DNA of 64,000 nucleotides from Fortiea contorta PCC 7126 (GTDB lineage: Bacteria > Cyanobacteriota > Cyanobacteriia > Cyanobacteriales > Nostocaceae). The position numbers were made by a program, and so were the translations under genes. Each line of letters opens with the position of its first letter. Positions within the stretch are counted from its first letter, which is position 1. The notes below the pieces were generated by a model that worked only from the letters and a program-made list of their open reading frames with translations, did not search any database and was not told the DNA's origin. Positions 36,562 through 45,584 of this stretch are shown here, piece by piece. The stretch is taken from assembly GCF_000332295.1 (NCBI RefSeq), contig NZ_KB235931.1, positions 248,001 to 312,000 on the forward strand. Reading direction: 5' to 3'.

Positions 36562-36915
36562 ATGGTAAATGAAGATGATTCGCACCCGATACAGTTGACA
36601 TCGGCGGATATTATCCTGCGTCAACAACTAGAATATTCTATTAGCAAATACTTTTATGCAGCGTGCGATCGCATAATTCAAAACCTCCTATCTAATTGTC
36701 GTTGGTATGTGACAACCCACGCCAGTTTAATGATATTAGTGATTGAATGTCCTGACCAAGTTACTAACTGGCGAATCTTGCAAAAAATGGTGCCAATGGG
36801 AACTCTACTCAGTCAGATTGTTAGCGACGCAAAAATCCGCATCTGTCCTCCAGAAAGCCAGGGAATACCTTTTGAAATGAGAGTAGATGAATTAGCGGTT
36901 TATCGGGAGATGTAG
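36562..36915 (+). CDS. Hypothetical hydrogenase-neighbourhood protein, paralogue A
   Basis: 117 residues from ATG 36562 (AGGGAG upstream; a TTG at 36532 would add ten). Core: FYAACDRIIQNLLSNCRWYVTTHASLMILVIECPD, then AKIRICPPESQGIPFEMRVDELAVYREM. The product of 52617-52988 is clearly homologous (FYQACDRI, CRWY/CQWY, IxCPD, AKIRVYPP, GMPFEIGVNEISAYRD). I do not know the family. It ends eight bases from the stop of convergent hupW, and the other copy follows hypB, so a role in uptake hydrogenase is suggested by position only. Confidence 0.75.
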   Translation: MVNEDDSHPIQLTSADIILRQQLEYSISKYFYAACDRIIQNLLSNCRWYVTTHASLMILVIECPDQVTNWRILQKMVPMGTLLSQIVSDAKIRICPPESQGIPFEMRVDELAVYREM

Positions 36916-36923
36916 AGACGGAA

Positions 36924-37409
36924 TTAATCGTGTTTACAGTTATCTGGGTTTTGCTTGATGAGTGTGATGATTTCCTCATAAACTACATTAGCCGCATCTT
37001 CCACCACAGAATTTAATTCTAGTCCAAAACCCAGATTAGCGGCTTCAATTAAATAAACAGTTACGTCTTGAGGAAAATCATTTGCAAATATTTTCCTCCC
37101 AGTAGCTAAAGCATTATCCCAACGAAAACTATGCAAATTATAACTAGGTTCTGGAAGATTTTCTAATTCTTCTCCTGGGACTTTAAATATAGCACCTGGT
37201 TGGGAATTTGTGGAACTGGCGTCAACAATTATTAACTGTTTGCTACCTCTAGCTTGAAACATTACTTCCATCCCCGCAGTTCCACAGTCATAAATTTGCA
37301 CGTGAGGATGGGGATGTTCAGCTAGATATGTTTGTAGGCGTTGGGCAATAATTACACCTACAGCATCATCATTGCGATTAAGATTTCCACAACCAATAAT
37401 TGTTAGCAT
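36924..37409 (-). CDS. hupW: Uptake hydrogenase maturation endopeptidase
   Basis: 161 residues of the HycI/HupD nickel-hydrogenase protease family: IIGCGNLNRNDDAVG near the start (metal/substrate loop with Asp), DCGTAGMEVM and IIVDASS. It removes the C-terminal peptide of HupL after nickel insertion. It lies downstream of hupSL on the same strand, with one small gene between. Confidence 0.9.
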   Translation of the reverse strand: MLTIIGCGNLNRNDDAVGVIIAQRLQTYLAEHPHPHVQIYDCGTAGMEVMFQARGSKQLIIVDASSTNSQPGAIFKVPGEELENLPEPSYNLHSFRWDNALATGRKIFANDFPQDVTVYLIEAANLGFGLELNSVVEDAANVVYEEIITLIKQNPDNCKHD

Positions 37410-37491
37410 TTTTTAATATTATTTGTTATAAAGGGAGCATATGTTGGTTTATTACTATAACTTAAAATCTTCATAGACGTGGTTTAAGTAA

Positions 37492-37508
37492 GGTGGGCAA
37501 TGCCCACC
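37492..37508. repeat. Short perfect hairpin
   Basis: GGTGGGCA and TGCCCACC with a one-base centre between hupW and the small gene at 37538. Possible transcript end or processing point; no T-run. Confidence 0.5.
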
Positions 37509-37537
37509 AAAACCTGCAAATGAATGTTAAATGTAGT

Positions 37538-37960
37538 TTAAAAAACTACATCATATTTTTTCGCAATTTCTATAAGTTTCTCACACTGTTCTTGTCCCGC
37601 TTTAATTAATATTGCTTCCGCTTCCTCTGGATTTTTGCCATCAGGGGGAATTAAATATTTGACGTAAAGCGAGACAAAATCAGCAACGATCGCCAAACCT
37701 AATAACCCGTGTTCGTCTGCTTCTTTACCTGCGATCGCTGCTACTAAACCAGCTTTAATTGGGTCTGGTTTCATTTTCATAAATTGATCAATTAATTTGG
37801 GAACATATTCCCCAGGCTGCAGATTATTTAACTTACTTGTATCGGGTGTAAAGTTAAATCCTGCTGCTTTTGCTTGTTCAACAACACACCATTCTGTGAA
37901 CTCTTGTAGTGCTGCTTCAGGAAGACGAGGAAAATATCTGTGGAGTGCGATGTCTGACAC
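37538..37960 (-). CDS. Conserved hypothetical protein of the hup region
   Basis: 140 residues, soluble and mostly helical: LHRYFPRLPEAALQEFTEWCVVEQAKAAG, DPIKAGLVAAIAGKEADEHG, and a Lys-rich end. I do not recognise a named family. It lies between hupL and hupW on the same strand and may be cotranscribed with hupW. Confidence 0.7.
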   Translation of the reverse strand: MSDIALHRYFPRLPEAALQEFTEWCVVEQAKAAGFNFTPDTSKLNNLQPGEYVPKLIDQFMKMKPDPIKAGLVAAIAGKEADEHGLLGLAIVADFVSLYVKYLIPPDGKNPEEAEAILIKAGQEQCEKLIEIAKKYDVVF

Positions 37961-38112
37961 AAGCTTACCTTATAAATTTCAATTTTTTGAGGCGCATCAA
38001 AGCCAGACTAACGCACTGTTTATGAAAGTTTTAGTGTATTATGCTACGACTAGGAAATAAATCGTTTTTAAAACTTGTATAAAAGAATAGGGAAGATAAA
38101 TCGACAAAAGCC

Positions 38113-38235
38113 ATGCCCAGAAAAATTTGGGAATTGAAAGCTTAGATTGCACGTGAAGCATTTGTTTATTTACCCAAGCGTGGTAAAAGTAGCCACGAAC
38201 GATGGCGACACCCAATGATTAGAAAAACATTATAG
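38113..38235 (+). pseudogene. HicA-type mRNA interferase remnant
   Basis: Read from ATG 38113 the frame gives MPRKIWELKA, a TAG stop (38143), then IAREAFVYLPKRGKSSHERW and RHPMIRKTL before a second TAG (38233). This matches the start and the GKGSH...HP core of HicA toxins, with two in-frame stops and a missing C-terminus. No HicB antitoxin is seen. Confidence 0.65.
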
Positions 38236-38280
38236 AGTTTACCGCAGATTACAAGCTACAAATTATTGTAGGGGTTATTG

Positions 38281-38306
38281 TAGGGGCACAACATGTTGTG
38301 CCCCTA
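38281..38306. repeat. Palindrome, GTAGGGGCACAACA family, copy 1
   Basis: TAGGGGCACAACA and its complement, 32 bp past the hupL stop. Other copies are at 57513-57540 and 61802-61830. It may terminate hupL transcription. Confidence 0.85.
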
Positions 38307-38337
38307 GCCGTGTACTGTTCGCTACAATTAAAATTTT

Positions 38338-39933
38338 CTAAGCAGTGCGGAAACGCGCCAACTCTTCACCAGTCTTCGCATCGTGGGCGTGGACTGTACA
38401 CACCAAGCAAGAATCAAAAGACCGCGCCACATGTCCCACTTCCACTGGATCTCTAGGATCGTAAATTGGTGTCCCGACTAAAGCTTCTTCCACGGGACCC
38501 CTTGCACCTCCACCGTCGCGGGGGCCGATATTCCATGTACCAGGGGCGATAACTTGATACTGTTTAATCTTACCGCCTTCTATTTCTATCCAGTGACACA
38601 AAGCGCCGCGTGAGGCTTCGGTTGCACCCCAACCTTTACCGTCTTTTTCTTTAGGTTTGATATACCAAGGGTCGTTTAATTTGAATTCCCGCAAGCAGTG
38701 TTCAGCTTGGCGATATAGCTTGACAATTTCATGAACTCGTGCTAACTGACGGACATGGGTGTTAGCACCGCCCATTTGCTTGAAGACATCGAGGATGAAG
38801 CCGTCGGAATGTTGCCAAGATTCGCCATGATTCCCGCCCGCGACTAGTTGACGGGCTAAAGGGCCAGCTTCTAAACGTCCAAAGTCTTTGTGGAGAACAG
38901 CGCTCGCCCAGGAATAAGCGTTGTCGAAGTCTTTGGTATTGTTGGCGATGGGTTTAGTAGTGCGATCGCCTGGATGAATATCGGCTGTGCCTTCATCATA
39001 CCAGGAATGAGTTGTGTTCTCACGGGCAAAGGATTGATCCATCAAAGTGTGAGTATCACTAAAGCTGTCATACACGCCACTTTTCATAATCACAGCCGCA
39101 TTTCGCCCCTCGATAGTCGGCTTTTGGTATTTGTCTTCATGGGGTAAATATCCCCAAGTAACATACTTACCCACACCAGCGCCGAATCTATCCAAACCAA
39201 TATCTAAACCCATGCGCCAATATAAACCCAAGTCGGAATCCCGATGCTTGCGGTCTTCTTCTAACCACTCCATGAAATCATCATAAGTTTGAATTTCTTC
39301 ATAGCGTTCTAAAGAACAACCCAACCACACAGGTTCTAACCAATTGGTGCGGAAATATTCCAACAGCGACCAAGCGCGGGTAATGTCTGTGAGAGTGGGG
39401 GCGCACATCACACCACCAGGAACCATATAACTGCTGTGGGGCCATTGTCCACCTAATAAGGCATAAATTTCTACAGGTTTAGCAGAAATAGTAATGCCTA
39501 ATTCATAAGATGTACCAGTGAAGGCGGCGAAGCGTCTGACAGCTTCATCATAAAAGTGACTTTTGCGGTAATTTCGATGAGTTAAATCAATCGCAAATAA
39601 CCCATAAAAATACCGGGGGATACTTTGAATTGTTTCGACTATTTGCCCTAAATTTCTCGCCAAAATTGCATTGCGAGGAACTTCTGTTTCCCAAACTGTG
39701 TCTAACGCCCAAGATGCAGAGGTTAAGTGAGAACCGCCGCAAATACCACAAATGCGGGGTGTGACAATCAAGCCGGCTTGCGGGTCTTTACCGCGTAATA
39801 TCACTTCAAATCCCCGAAAAAGTTCGGCATGTGTCCAAGCATTAACTACATACCCATCTTCGATGTCCACGCGGACATCTAAATCTCCCTCAACTCTACC
39901 GACTGGGGAGATATCTAAAGTTTGGATTGTCAT
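38338..39933 (-). CDS. hupL: Uptake [NiFe]-hydrogenase large subunit, uninterrupted
   Basis: 531 residues. Ni-Fe ligands are the N-terminal RICGICGG (Cys62, Cys65) and the C-terminal SCLVCTVH (Cys509, Cys512). HupW should cut after His515, removing 16 residues. In heterocysts the enzyme recycles H2 made by nitrogenase. In several relatives hupL is split by an excision element; here the frame is continuous. It begins 21 bp after hupS, so the two form one operon. No membrane anchor is present. Confidence 0.97.
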   Translation of the reverse strand: MTIQTLDISPVGRVEGDLDVRVDIEDGYVVNAWTHAELFRGFEVILRGKDPQAGLIVTPRICGICGGSHLTSASWALDTVWETEVPRNAILARNLGQIVETIQSIPRYFYGLFAIDLTHRNYRKSHFYDEAVRRFAAFTGTSYELGITISAKPVEIYALLGGQWPHSSYMVPGGVMCAPTLTDITRAWSLLEYFRTNWLEPVWLGCSLERYEEIQTYDDFMEWLEEDRKHRDSDLGLYWRMGLDIGLDRFGAGVGKYVTWGYLPHEDKYQKPTIEGRNAAVIMKSGVYDSFSDTHTLMDQSFARENTTHSWYDEGTADIHPGDRTTKPIANNTKDFDNAYSWASAVLHKDFGRLEAGPLARQLVAGGNHGESWQHSDGFILDVFKQMGGANTHVRQLARVHEIVKLYRQAEHCLREFKLNDPWYIKPKEKDGKGWGATEASRGALCHWIEIEGGKIKQYQVIAPGTWNIGPRDGGGARGPVEEALVGTPIYDPRDPVEVGHVARSFDSCLVCTVHAHDAKTGEELARFRTA

Positions 39934-39954
39934 TGGTTATTTATCCTTAATGCC

Positions 39955-40917
39955 CTAAACTGTAAAAAAGTCCTCTTCTGCCCAGGCGGGGGCGGCGTTT
40001 TTGGCGGACATTGTGAGGATGGCGTAATCTTTGGTTTTGATACCTGGGGGTAGTTCTTTGGGAACTCCCATGACGGTTTGGGTTTTGAATACGGTTCCAG
40101 GTACGAGGTCGTAGAAGGGAAATTCGGGTTCAGTACAACCTAAACAAGGCATACCGGCGCGGGTTTTGGAGGAAACGCGGTTCCAGAGGATGCGGTTGCA
40201 GGAGGAATGAGTCATGGGGCCGCGACAACCTAAATCGTAGAATAAGCAGCCTTTGCGCTGACCGAATTCGGCGACTGATGCTTTGTAGGCAAAGTGGACG
40301 TTGCGGGTACAACCTGTTTGGGTGTAGGTGTTGAAGAAGGTTTGGGGGCGATTTAGTTCATCTAAAGCAATGTCTGCGATGCGTCCGGTGGCGATCGCTA
40401 CTAATATTTGACTGATCCAGTCTGGATGGGCGGGACATCCGGGAATGTTAATTACGGGTAATCCTGATTTGGTGACGAAATCTTTCCCTAAAAAACCGCC
40501 TGCTTGACGCTTGAGAAATTGTAAGCCTTCGGATTCGCTGGGGTTTGGTGACATGGCGGGAATTCCTCCCCAGGTGGCGCAGTCTCCCACGGCGACGATA
40601 AAGCTAGCTACTTGGGCGAGGTCATTTAGCCAATCTTTCATCGGGCGATCGGCAAAGCGATTCCATTCTCCTGTACCGTTGGGGGCGTTGACAACACTAC
40701 CTTCAAACACGAGGATATCTAGGGGAATAGTACCAGAAATGCAATCATTGAGGAGTGTTTGCAGGTGTTCGCCTAGTTCTAATCCCAAGGAAGGATGCCA
40801 AAGTACCTTAATCCCAAAATCAGCAATCAGGTCACAGACTGTCGGTTCTTCGGCGTTAAGAAACGACATGGTGTTACCAGAACAAGCACCACCTTGCAGC
40901 CAGAGTACATTAGTCAT
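39955..40917 (-). CDS. hupS: Uptake [NiFe]-hydrogenase small subunit
   Basis: 320 residues. Fe-S subunit: WLQGGACSGNTMSFL (Cys12 near the proximal cluster), GDCATWGGIP, NIPGCPAHPDW, YDLGCRGPMTHSSCN and CLGCTEPEFPF supply ligands for three clusters. There is no twin-arginine signal peptide, as in cyanobacterial group 2a enzymes. Its promoter must lie in the 790-bp gap shared with the divergent hyp operon. Confidence 0.97.
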   Translation of the reverse strand: MTNVLWLQGGACSGNTMSFLNAEEPTVCDLIADFGIKVLWHPSLGLELGEHLQTLLNDCISGTIPLDILVFEGSVVNAPNGTGEWNRFADRPMKDWLNDLAQVASFIVAVGDCATWGGIPAMSPNPSESEGLQFLKRQAGGFLGKDFVTKSGLPVINIPGCPAHPDWISQILVAIATGRIADIALDELNRPQTFFNTYTQTGCTRNVHFAYKASVAEFGQRKGCLFYDLGCRGPMTHSSCNRILWNRVSSKTRAGMPCLGCTEPEFPFYDLVPGTVFKTQTVMGVPKELPPGIKTKDYAILTMSAKNAAPAWAEEDFFTV

Positions 40918-41706
40918 TGGCTATATATTTTCTATTGTTAACTGTACACAAACTCAGTGATCAAGCTTGTAGAGTGTCACGAGGTTTTCCATATTTATCT
41001 TTTAAAATAAAGTATTTTTTTAAGCAATTCTGTTCAATTAAAGAAAAATTTATAATTAATCATGTCGATAACAAAGCTGACATGTGCAAGAGTTGATGAA
41101 AAGGAACTCTTAACAGGTGAATCCACTTGCCTAAATGCATAATTTATTTTGCACAACTACTTAAAAGGTTATAGTAATAGCAGATAGTTTTACCAAAATG
41201 TGAATAATAGATATTTTCATATCATCAATCTTTAACTAAACAAGATTTCAGATATTCACTAAAGACATTAAAAGTCAACAATTTTAGCGTTAACCCTGAG
41301 AATAGGTGCTTGCCAGGAAATTTGCGTTTTTCATCATGAAAAAAAATGGCATATATCGCTTACATGCCATTAAATTAATGATTTTTTTTGAATTGTGTTC
41401 GCCATTGTTACAGAATAAAATTATCAAATTTTAATGTACTTAAAGCTAACCCGAATATTGGCATTTACCCCATAGAAATTACTCAAGAGATTGCTTTATA
41501 GTGGAAAAACTTGATTCATACAATCCTAGAAGATGAGGAAAACGAGGGGAAATAATTAATTGTGAGCTTCCTCATCTTTACCATGCAAAAAAATACAACT
41601 CGCAATCATGAAAATATTCTCTTATCCCAATTTGGGATAGGTAGTATGGCGTTATCCTCAATTTAAAATCCACTGGTATTAGCTAATCGGCTAGAGTACG
41701 GTAGTT
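40918..41706. promoter_or_regulatory. Divergent hupS / hyp-operon control region
   Basis: No gene was seen in 789 bp. Two notable inverted repeats: AATGGCAT/ATGCCATT at 41345-41371, followed ten bases later by a run of eight Ts (plus-strand terminator-like), and AGATGAGGAA/TTCCTCATCT at 41531-41587. A GTA-N8-TAC (NtcA) site was looked for by eye and not found. Confidence 0.5.
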
Positions 41707-42681
41707 ATGAACCCTAGCATGACAGATTCAGCCGTAAAAGCGGCTATAACAGCCATTGCATCGGAGTCAGCAACGACAGCAGAAAAAATCCAGATGTTGA
41801 TGGAAATAGCACTAGGCTTGCAAAAAAAGCCGAAAACTGCTAAAGACTTACGAAGCGCAGTTGGGCTATATTATCGGGCTTATGAAATGTGCGGTGAGGA
41901 TTATCCACTATTGAAAGCCAAAGCTCAGGTGGGTATGGCTGGGACTTTACAGACAATTCCTGATGCGGGGTCGGAACTGTTATTGCAAGCGAAAGCTGGT
42001 TATGAAGCAGCGTTACCAATTTTACAGCAGTTAGCTTCGCCCCTTGAAGTAGCAGAGTCCCAGATGAATTTGGGATTAGTCTTACAGTCCCTCGTCCCCT
42101 TGAATTTAGCGCGGATAGCGGACAGCATCCAAGCGTATCATGAAGCGTTGCGAGTGTTTACCTGGGAAAAATACCCACAAGAATACGCAATTTTATACAA
42201 CAATATTGCGATCGCTTACCTTTCCATGCCCCTAGCATCAGAACGGGAATATCTGCGTCAAGGGTTAGCTGTGCAATCATTTGAAACCGCACTTAAGCAT
42301 ATTACCTTGATTGATCATCCTAGGGAATATGCCATGTTGCAAAACAATTTAGGTAACGCCTTGCAATATTTGATTAGTTCCCATCCAGTAGAGAATAACA
42401 TGAAAGCGATCGCTGCTTATGATCAAGCCTTAAAAGTGCGTAACGCCAGAGATACACCCTTAGAATACGCTAACACTATCTCTAACAAAGCTAACGCCCT
42501 ATTCAACTTACCAGATAATCCAGAAAAACCAGAAAACGGTAACTTCCAGAACCTCTTACAAGCTCGTACTTACTATCAAACAGCTTGGGAAATCTTCACC
42601 CAACACAAACAGCTAGAACAAGCAGAAATAGTAGCACAAGCACTGCAAGAAATTGCACTTGAAATTACAAGTTGTGAATAG
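41707..42681 (+). CDS. TPR-like protein at the head of the extended hyp operon
   Basis: 324 residues, helical. Repeated 35-40 residue units with the TPR pattern: AVGLYYRAYEMCG, LLQAKAGYEAALPIL, IADSIQAYHEALRVF, YAILYNNIAIAYL, YAMLQNNLGNALQYL, AIAAYDQALKVR, LLQARTYYQTAWEIF. Probably a protein-interaction scaffold. Small accessory genes upstream of hypF in Nostoc have been proposed to help mature the hydrogenase small subunit; this one heads that series here. Confidence 0.75.
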   Translation: MNPSMTDSAVKAAITAIASESATTAEKIQMLMEIALGLQKKPKTAKDLRSAVGLYYRAYEMCGEDYPLLKAKAQVGMAGTLQTIPDAGSELLLQAKAGYEAALPILQQLASPLEVAESQMNLGLVLQSLVPLNLARIADSIQAYHEALRVFTWEKYPQEYAILYNNIAIAYLSMPLASEREYLRQGLAVQSFETALKHITLIDHPREYAMLQNNLGNALQYLISSHPVENNMKAIAAYDQALKVRNARDTPLEYANTISNKANALFNLPDNPEKPENGNFQNLLQARTYYQTAWEIFTQHKQLEQAEIVAQALQEIALEITSCE

Positions 42682-42799
42682 GGCATTATCATCATAACTC
42701 TTAACCCTTGACAACATTAAAAAACCTAGGTTGAAAAACCTTAATTAAGTGATCATTAGCTATTTATAGCAGTTTCCAATCACATCAGAAATACCAAGA

Positions 42800-43066
42800 A
42801 TGGAAAATATTGTAACCAGCCTTACTACAGGAGATTTTCTCAAAAGTTTAGCATCTGGAGACCTTAACATCCTCACAGAAATTGTCTGGGTATTAATAGC
42901 CACCATCTTATCTCTAATTGGTGGTGCAATTGGCGGAATGCTATTAGCCAGAAAAGATATAGGCTATGAGTTTTCAGCAACTTTAGGTGCATTATTAGCC
43001 CCAGCCGCCGTGATTCCCGCCATACTTTTAGGATTATTTGTACTGAGTTTGTTATCAAATCTATAG
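42800..43066 (+). CDS. Small membrane protein of the extended hyp operon (1)
   Basis: 88 residues with two membrane segments (about 28-50, Gly-rich GGAIGGMLLAR, and 62-86). Nine bases precede the next small gene. Short membrane genes occupy this position in the extended hyp operon of Nostoc relatives; function unknown. Confidence 0.7.
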   Translation: MENIVTSLTTGDFLKSLASGDLNILTEIVWVLIATILSLIGGAIGGMLLARKDIGYEFSATLGALLAPAAVIPAILLGLFVLSLLSNL

Positions 43067-43074
43067 GAGGAAAC

Positions 43075-43299
43075 ATGTTGGAAATTGGGTGGTTATCCGC
43101 TAAATTATTTTTCAAGGGAAAGCTGTTACGTGACCCTATACAATTTGTCAAACAAACGGCAATTGGTACTACTATAGGTTTCCTACTATTGGTGTCTTTA
43201 GCACAAACTGAAATTCCTTTTTGGTTAACAATAGCAGTATCTAGCCTAGTCAGTGGCGCAGTTATGCCATTTCTATTAAAAGACTTCAAAATGAAGTAA
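43075..43299 (+). CDS. Small membrane protein of the extended hyp operon (2)
   Basis: 74 residues with two membrane segments (about 29-46 and 50-66), and basic ends. A strong AGGAGG precedes the ATG at 43075. Tightly coupled to the previous gene. Not a recognised family beyond this operon. Confidence 0.7.
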   Translation: MLEIGWLSAKLFFKGKLLRDPIQFVKQTAIGTTIGFLLLVSLAQTEIPFWLTIAVSSLVSGAVMPFLLKDFKMK

Positions 43300-43367
43300 A
43301 AGTGAGTGTGAGTTGAGTGTTTAACGTTGTAATTCCGACTAATTTGGTCAAAAGTTAATAATAGGCA

Positions 43368-44234
43368 ATGATTACACTCATTGAACACACAGCAACTCTT
43401 GAGGAACTAATTGAAGAAATCAATCGCTTTGAAGCTATTATATCCGAATGGGATGAAAGCCAGAGGTGCGTAGTTGTCGGTTTAAAAAGAGCAATTGAAG
43501 CCTTACATAAAGCCGCTTTAAAGCGTTTGATTAAAAGCCTCAAGACAGAATCAATGTCAGCTTTGCGCCATGCAGTTACTGATGAAGTGGTATATGCAGT
43601 ATTGCTTTATCACGAACTGGTTAAACCACCCAAACCACCATTAGCAGAACGCATTCAAATCGCATTAAATCAAGTTCGTCCAGGATTACAAAGCCACAAT
43701 GGCGACATTGAATTAGTAGCAATTAAACCACCAAATACTGTAGAAATCAGATTAACCGGAACATGTAGTAATTGTCCAACTTCCACCTTGACCTTATCTC
43801 AAGGAGTAGAACAAGCAATTAAAACTCATTGTCCAGAAATCACCACAGTAGTTGCTATCAATCATCTGCCTTCTAGCGAGAATAACACCGCTAATTTAGT
43901 CAGTCCCTTTAATAACCAAAGTGTATCCACTTGGATTAAAGTCACGACTGTTAATCAAATTCCTGAAGCGGGAATTTTATCGATAACAATTGCAGGTAAT
44001 TCACTGATTTTCTATCGACAAGGAATGAATATTACCTGTTATCATAACGCCTGCACCCACCTAGGAAATTCCCTAACTGAAGGTAAAGTTGAAAACAGTA
44101 TCCTCACCTGTCCCGTCCACGGATTTCAGTATAAATTAGCAACAGGAGAATGTTTAACTGCTCCTGATGTTTCACTCCAATCTTATCCCTTACGCGTCAA
44201 ACAAGAGCAAATTTTTGTGCAATTACCTCAATGA
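43368..44234 (+). CDS. NifU-like scaffold fused to a Rieske domain
   Basis: 288 residues. Helical N-terminus (1-95), a NifU C-terminal-type domain (about 97-155; VRPGLQSHNGDIELVAI, then CSNCPTST with the C-x2-C cluster ligands), and a C-terminal Rieske [2Fe-2S] domain (about 190-285; ACTHLGN and CPVHGFQY give the two Cys/His pairs). The fusion suggests Fe-S assembly or electron delivery for hydrogenase maturation, plausibly for HupS. Same strand as hypF downstream. Confidence 0.85.
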   Translation: MITLIEHTATLEELIEEINRFEAIISEWDESQRCVVVGLKRAIEALHKAALKRLIKSLKTESMSALRHAVTDEVVYAVLLYHELVKPPKPPLAERIQIALNQVRPGLQSHNGDIELVAIKPPNTVEIRLTGTCSNCPTSTLTLSQGVEQAIKTHCPEITTVVAINHLPSSENNTANLVSPFNNQSVSTWIKVTTVNQIPEAGILSITIAGNSLIFYRQGMNITCYHNACTHLGNSLTEGKVENSILTCPVHGFQYKLATGECLTAPDVSLQSYPLRVKQEQIFVQLPQ

Positions 44235-44276
44235 CATCATCAACACGGTGTTGCTGATGGCGGCATGAAAACTATT

Positions 44277-44304
44277 GTAGAGACGTAAAATTTTACGTCT
44301 TTAC
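44277..44304. repeat. Palindrome, GTAGAGACGTAAAA family, second copy
   Basis: GTAGAGACGTAAAA with a one-mismatch complement, 43 bp after the NifU-Rieske gene stop; sister of 25581-25608. Possible terminator or processing site inside the operon. Confidence 0.8.
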
Positions 44305-44381
44305 TTCAATTCTACAACATCGATCAACATTTTTAAATTTAACTCAAAAATGCCACCATTGATACACATAAAAACATCCTA

Positions 44382-45542
44382 ATGATTTTGAATAGTAAAC
44401 AGCATTTATTCTCACCCCAAGGTGCGGAAATAGTTTTAGGAGAAATTATTGAACCAGAGAAATTAGCAATACCTATCACTCCCAGCGCTGCATCAATGTT
44501 TGGCCCCCGTAGTGCTTGCTTACTATCAGCAACTGGCCCTTTATGGGTATCAGATACAGGACATCATCGCTTATTAGGATGGCGAAATTTACCTACAAAA
44601 GATAGTCAAAAAGCCGATTGGGTAATTGGACAGCCAGACTTTTATCATGAAGGACAAAATGCTAAAAATACACCAGACAAAGCAACTTTTAGTGTCCCTA
44701 CTGGTATCTGTGCTTGTGGCGCAGGTTTAGCTGTAGCTGATGCTTGGAATCATCGCATTTTAATTTGGCACAATTTACCTGAAGATAGCAATGTCCCGGC
44801 TGATTTAGTATTAGGACAAGCTAATTTTCATGATAATGAACCAAATCGAGGTGGTCAACTAGCAGCAGCAAATACGCTTAACTGGCCTTATGGTCTCTTC
44901 TATCATCAAGAAAAGCTATTTGTCGCAGATACAGGAAATCGGCGAGTCTTAATTTGGCAGCAATTACCAACAGAAAATGGTCAGCCTGCTGATTTAGTTT
45001 TGGGACAGCCAGATATGATATCTCGTGATGAAAATGGTGGTGGTTTTCCCACGGCTGCGAGTATGCGATGGTGTCATGATATTACCTTTTGGGGAGATGA
45101 TTTAGTTATTACTGATGCGGGTAATCATAGAGTGATGATTTGGGAGGGAATGCCAACAAATAATAATACACCTTGTGCGGTGGTGTTAGGACAAAAAAGC
45201 TTTGATTTTACCCAAATGAATCAAGGAGTTTATTTTCCTAATGCAAGCAGTTTGAATATGCCTTATGGGGTGGGAGTTATTGATAATTATTTGTTAGTTG
45301 CTGATACGGCAAATTCCCGTTTGTTGGGATGGATAAAGCCAGAGTCAATTTTATCATTACAGGGTGCAATGGCGGATGTTGTTGCTGGACAAGTTGATTT
45401 TCAAAGTAAGGGAGAAAATAGAAATTTTGGCTTACCCAAAAGAGATAGTTTGAATTGGTGTTATGGGGTGAAGGTTTGTGGAAATGTTGCGGTGATAGCT
45501 GATTCTGGAAATAATCGAGTTTTGTTGTGGAGGCTGAATTAA
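44382..45542 (+). CDS. NHL-repeat (beta-propeller) protein
   Basis: 386 residues with about six repeats of the pattern VADTGNRRVLIW / ITDAGNHRVMIW / VADAWNHRILIW / ADSGNNRVLLW, each preceded by an NWPYGL- or NMPYGV-type strand and a DLVLGQ strand. The product should fold as a beta-propeller. It lies between the NifU-Rieske gene and hypF, as in related Nostoc operons, and may act as a docking surface in hydrogenase maturation; this is inferred. Confidence 0.85.
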   Translation: MILNSKQHLFSPQGAEIVLGEIIEPEKLAIPITPSAASMFGPRSACLLSATGPLWVSDTGHHRLLGWRNLPTKDSQKADWVIGQPDFYHEGQNAKNTPDKATFSVPTGICACGAGLAVADAWNHRILIWHNLPEDSNVPADLVLGQANFHDNEPNRGGQLAAANTLNWPYGLFYHQEKLFVADTGNRRVLIWQQLPTENGQPADLVLGQPDMISRDENGGGFPTAASMRWCHDITFWGDDLVITDAGNHRVMIWEGMPTNNNTPCAVVLGQKSFDFTQMNQGVYFPNASSLNMPYGVGVIDNYLLVADTANSRLLGWIKPESILSLQGAMADVVAGQVDFQSKGENRNFGLPKRDSLNWCYGVKVCGNVAVIADSGNNRVLLWRLN

Positions 45543-45584
45543 CGCTGAGGTTTTTAGGGTTTATTTGTAGGGAGGTGAAGGTTG

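Noticed and set aside
38338-39933. hupL interruption element
   Set aside because: The hupL frame is continuous over 531 codons with both Cys pairs; there is no element or xisC-like gene.
40918-41706. NtcA binding site (GTA-N8-TAC)
   Set aside because: None with correct spacing was found on reading through the region.
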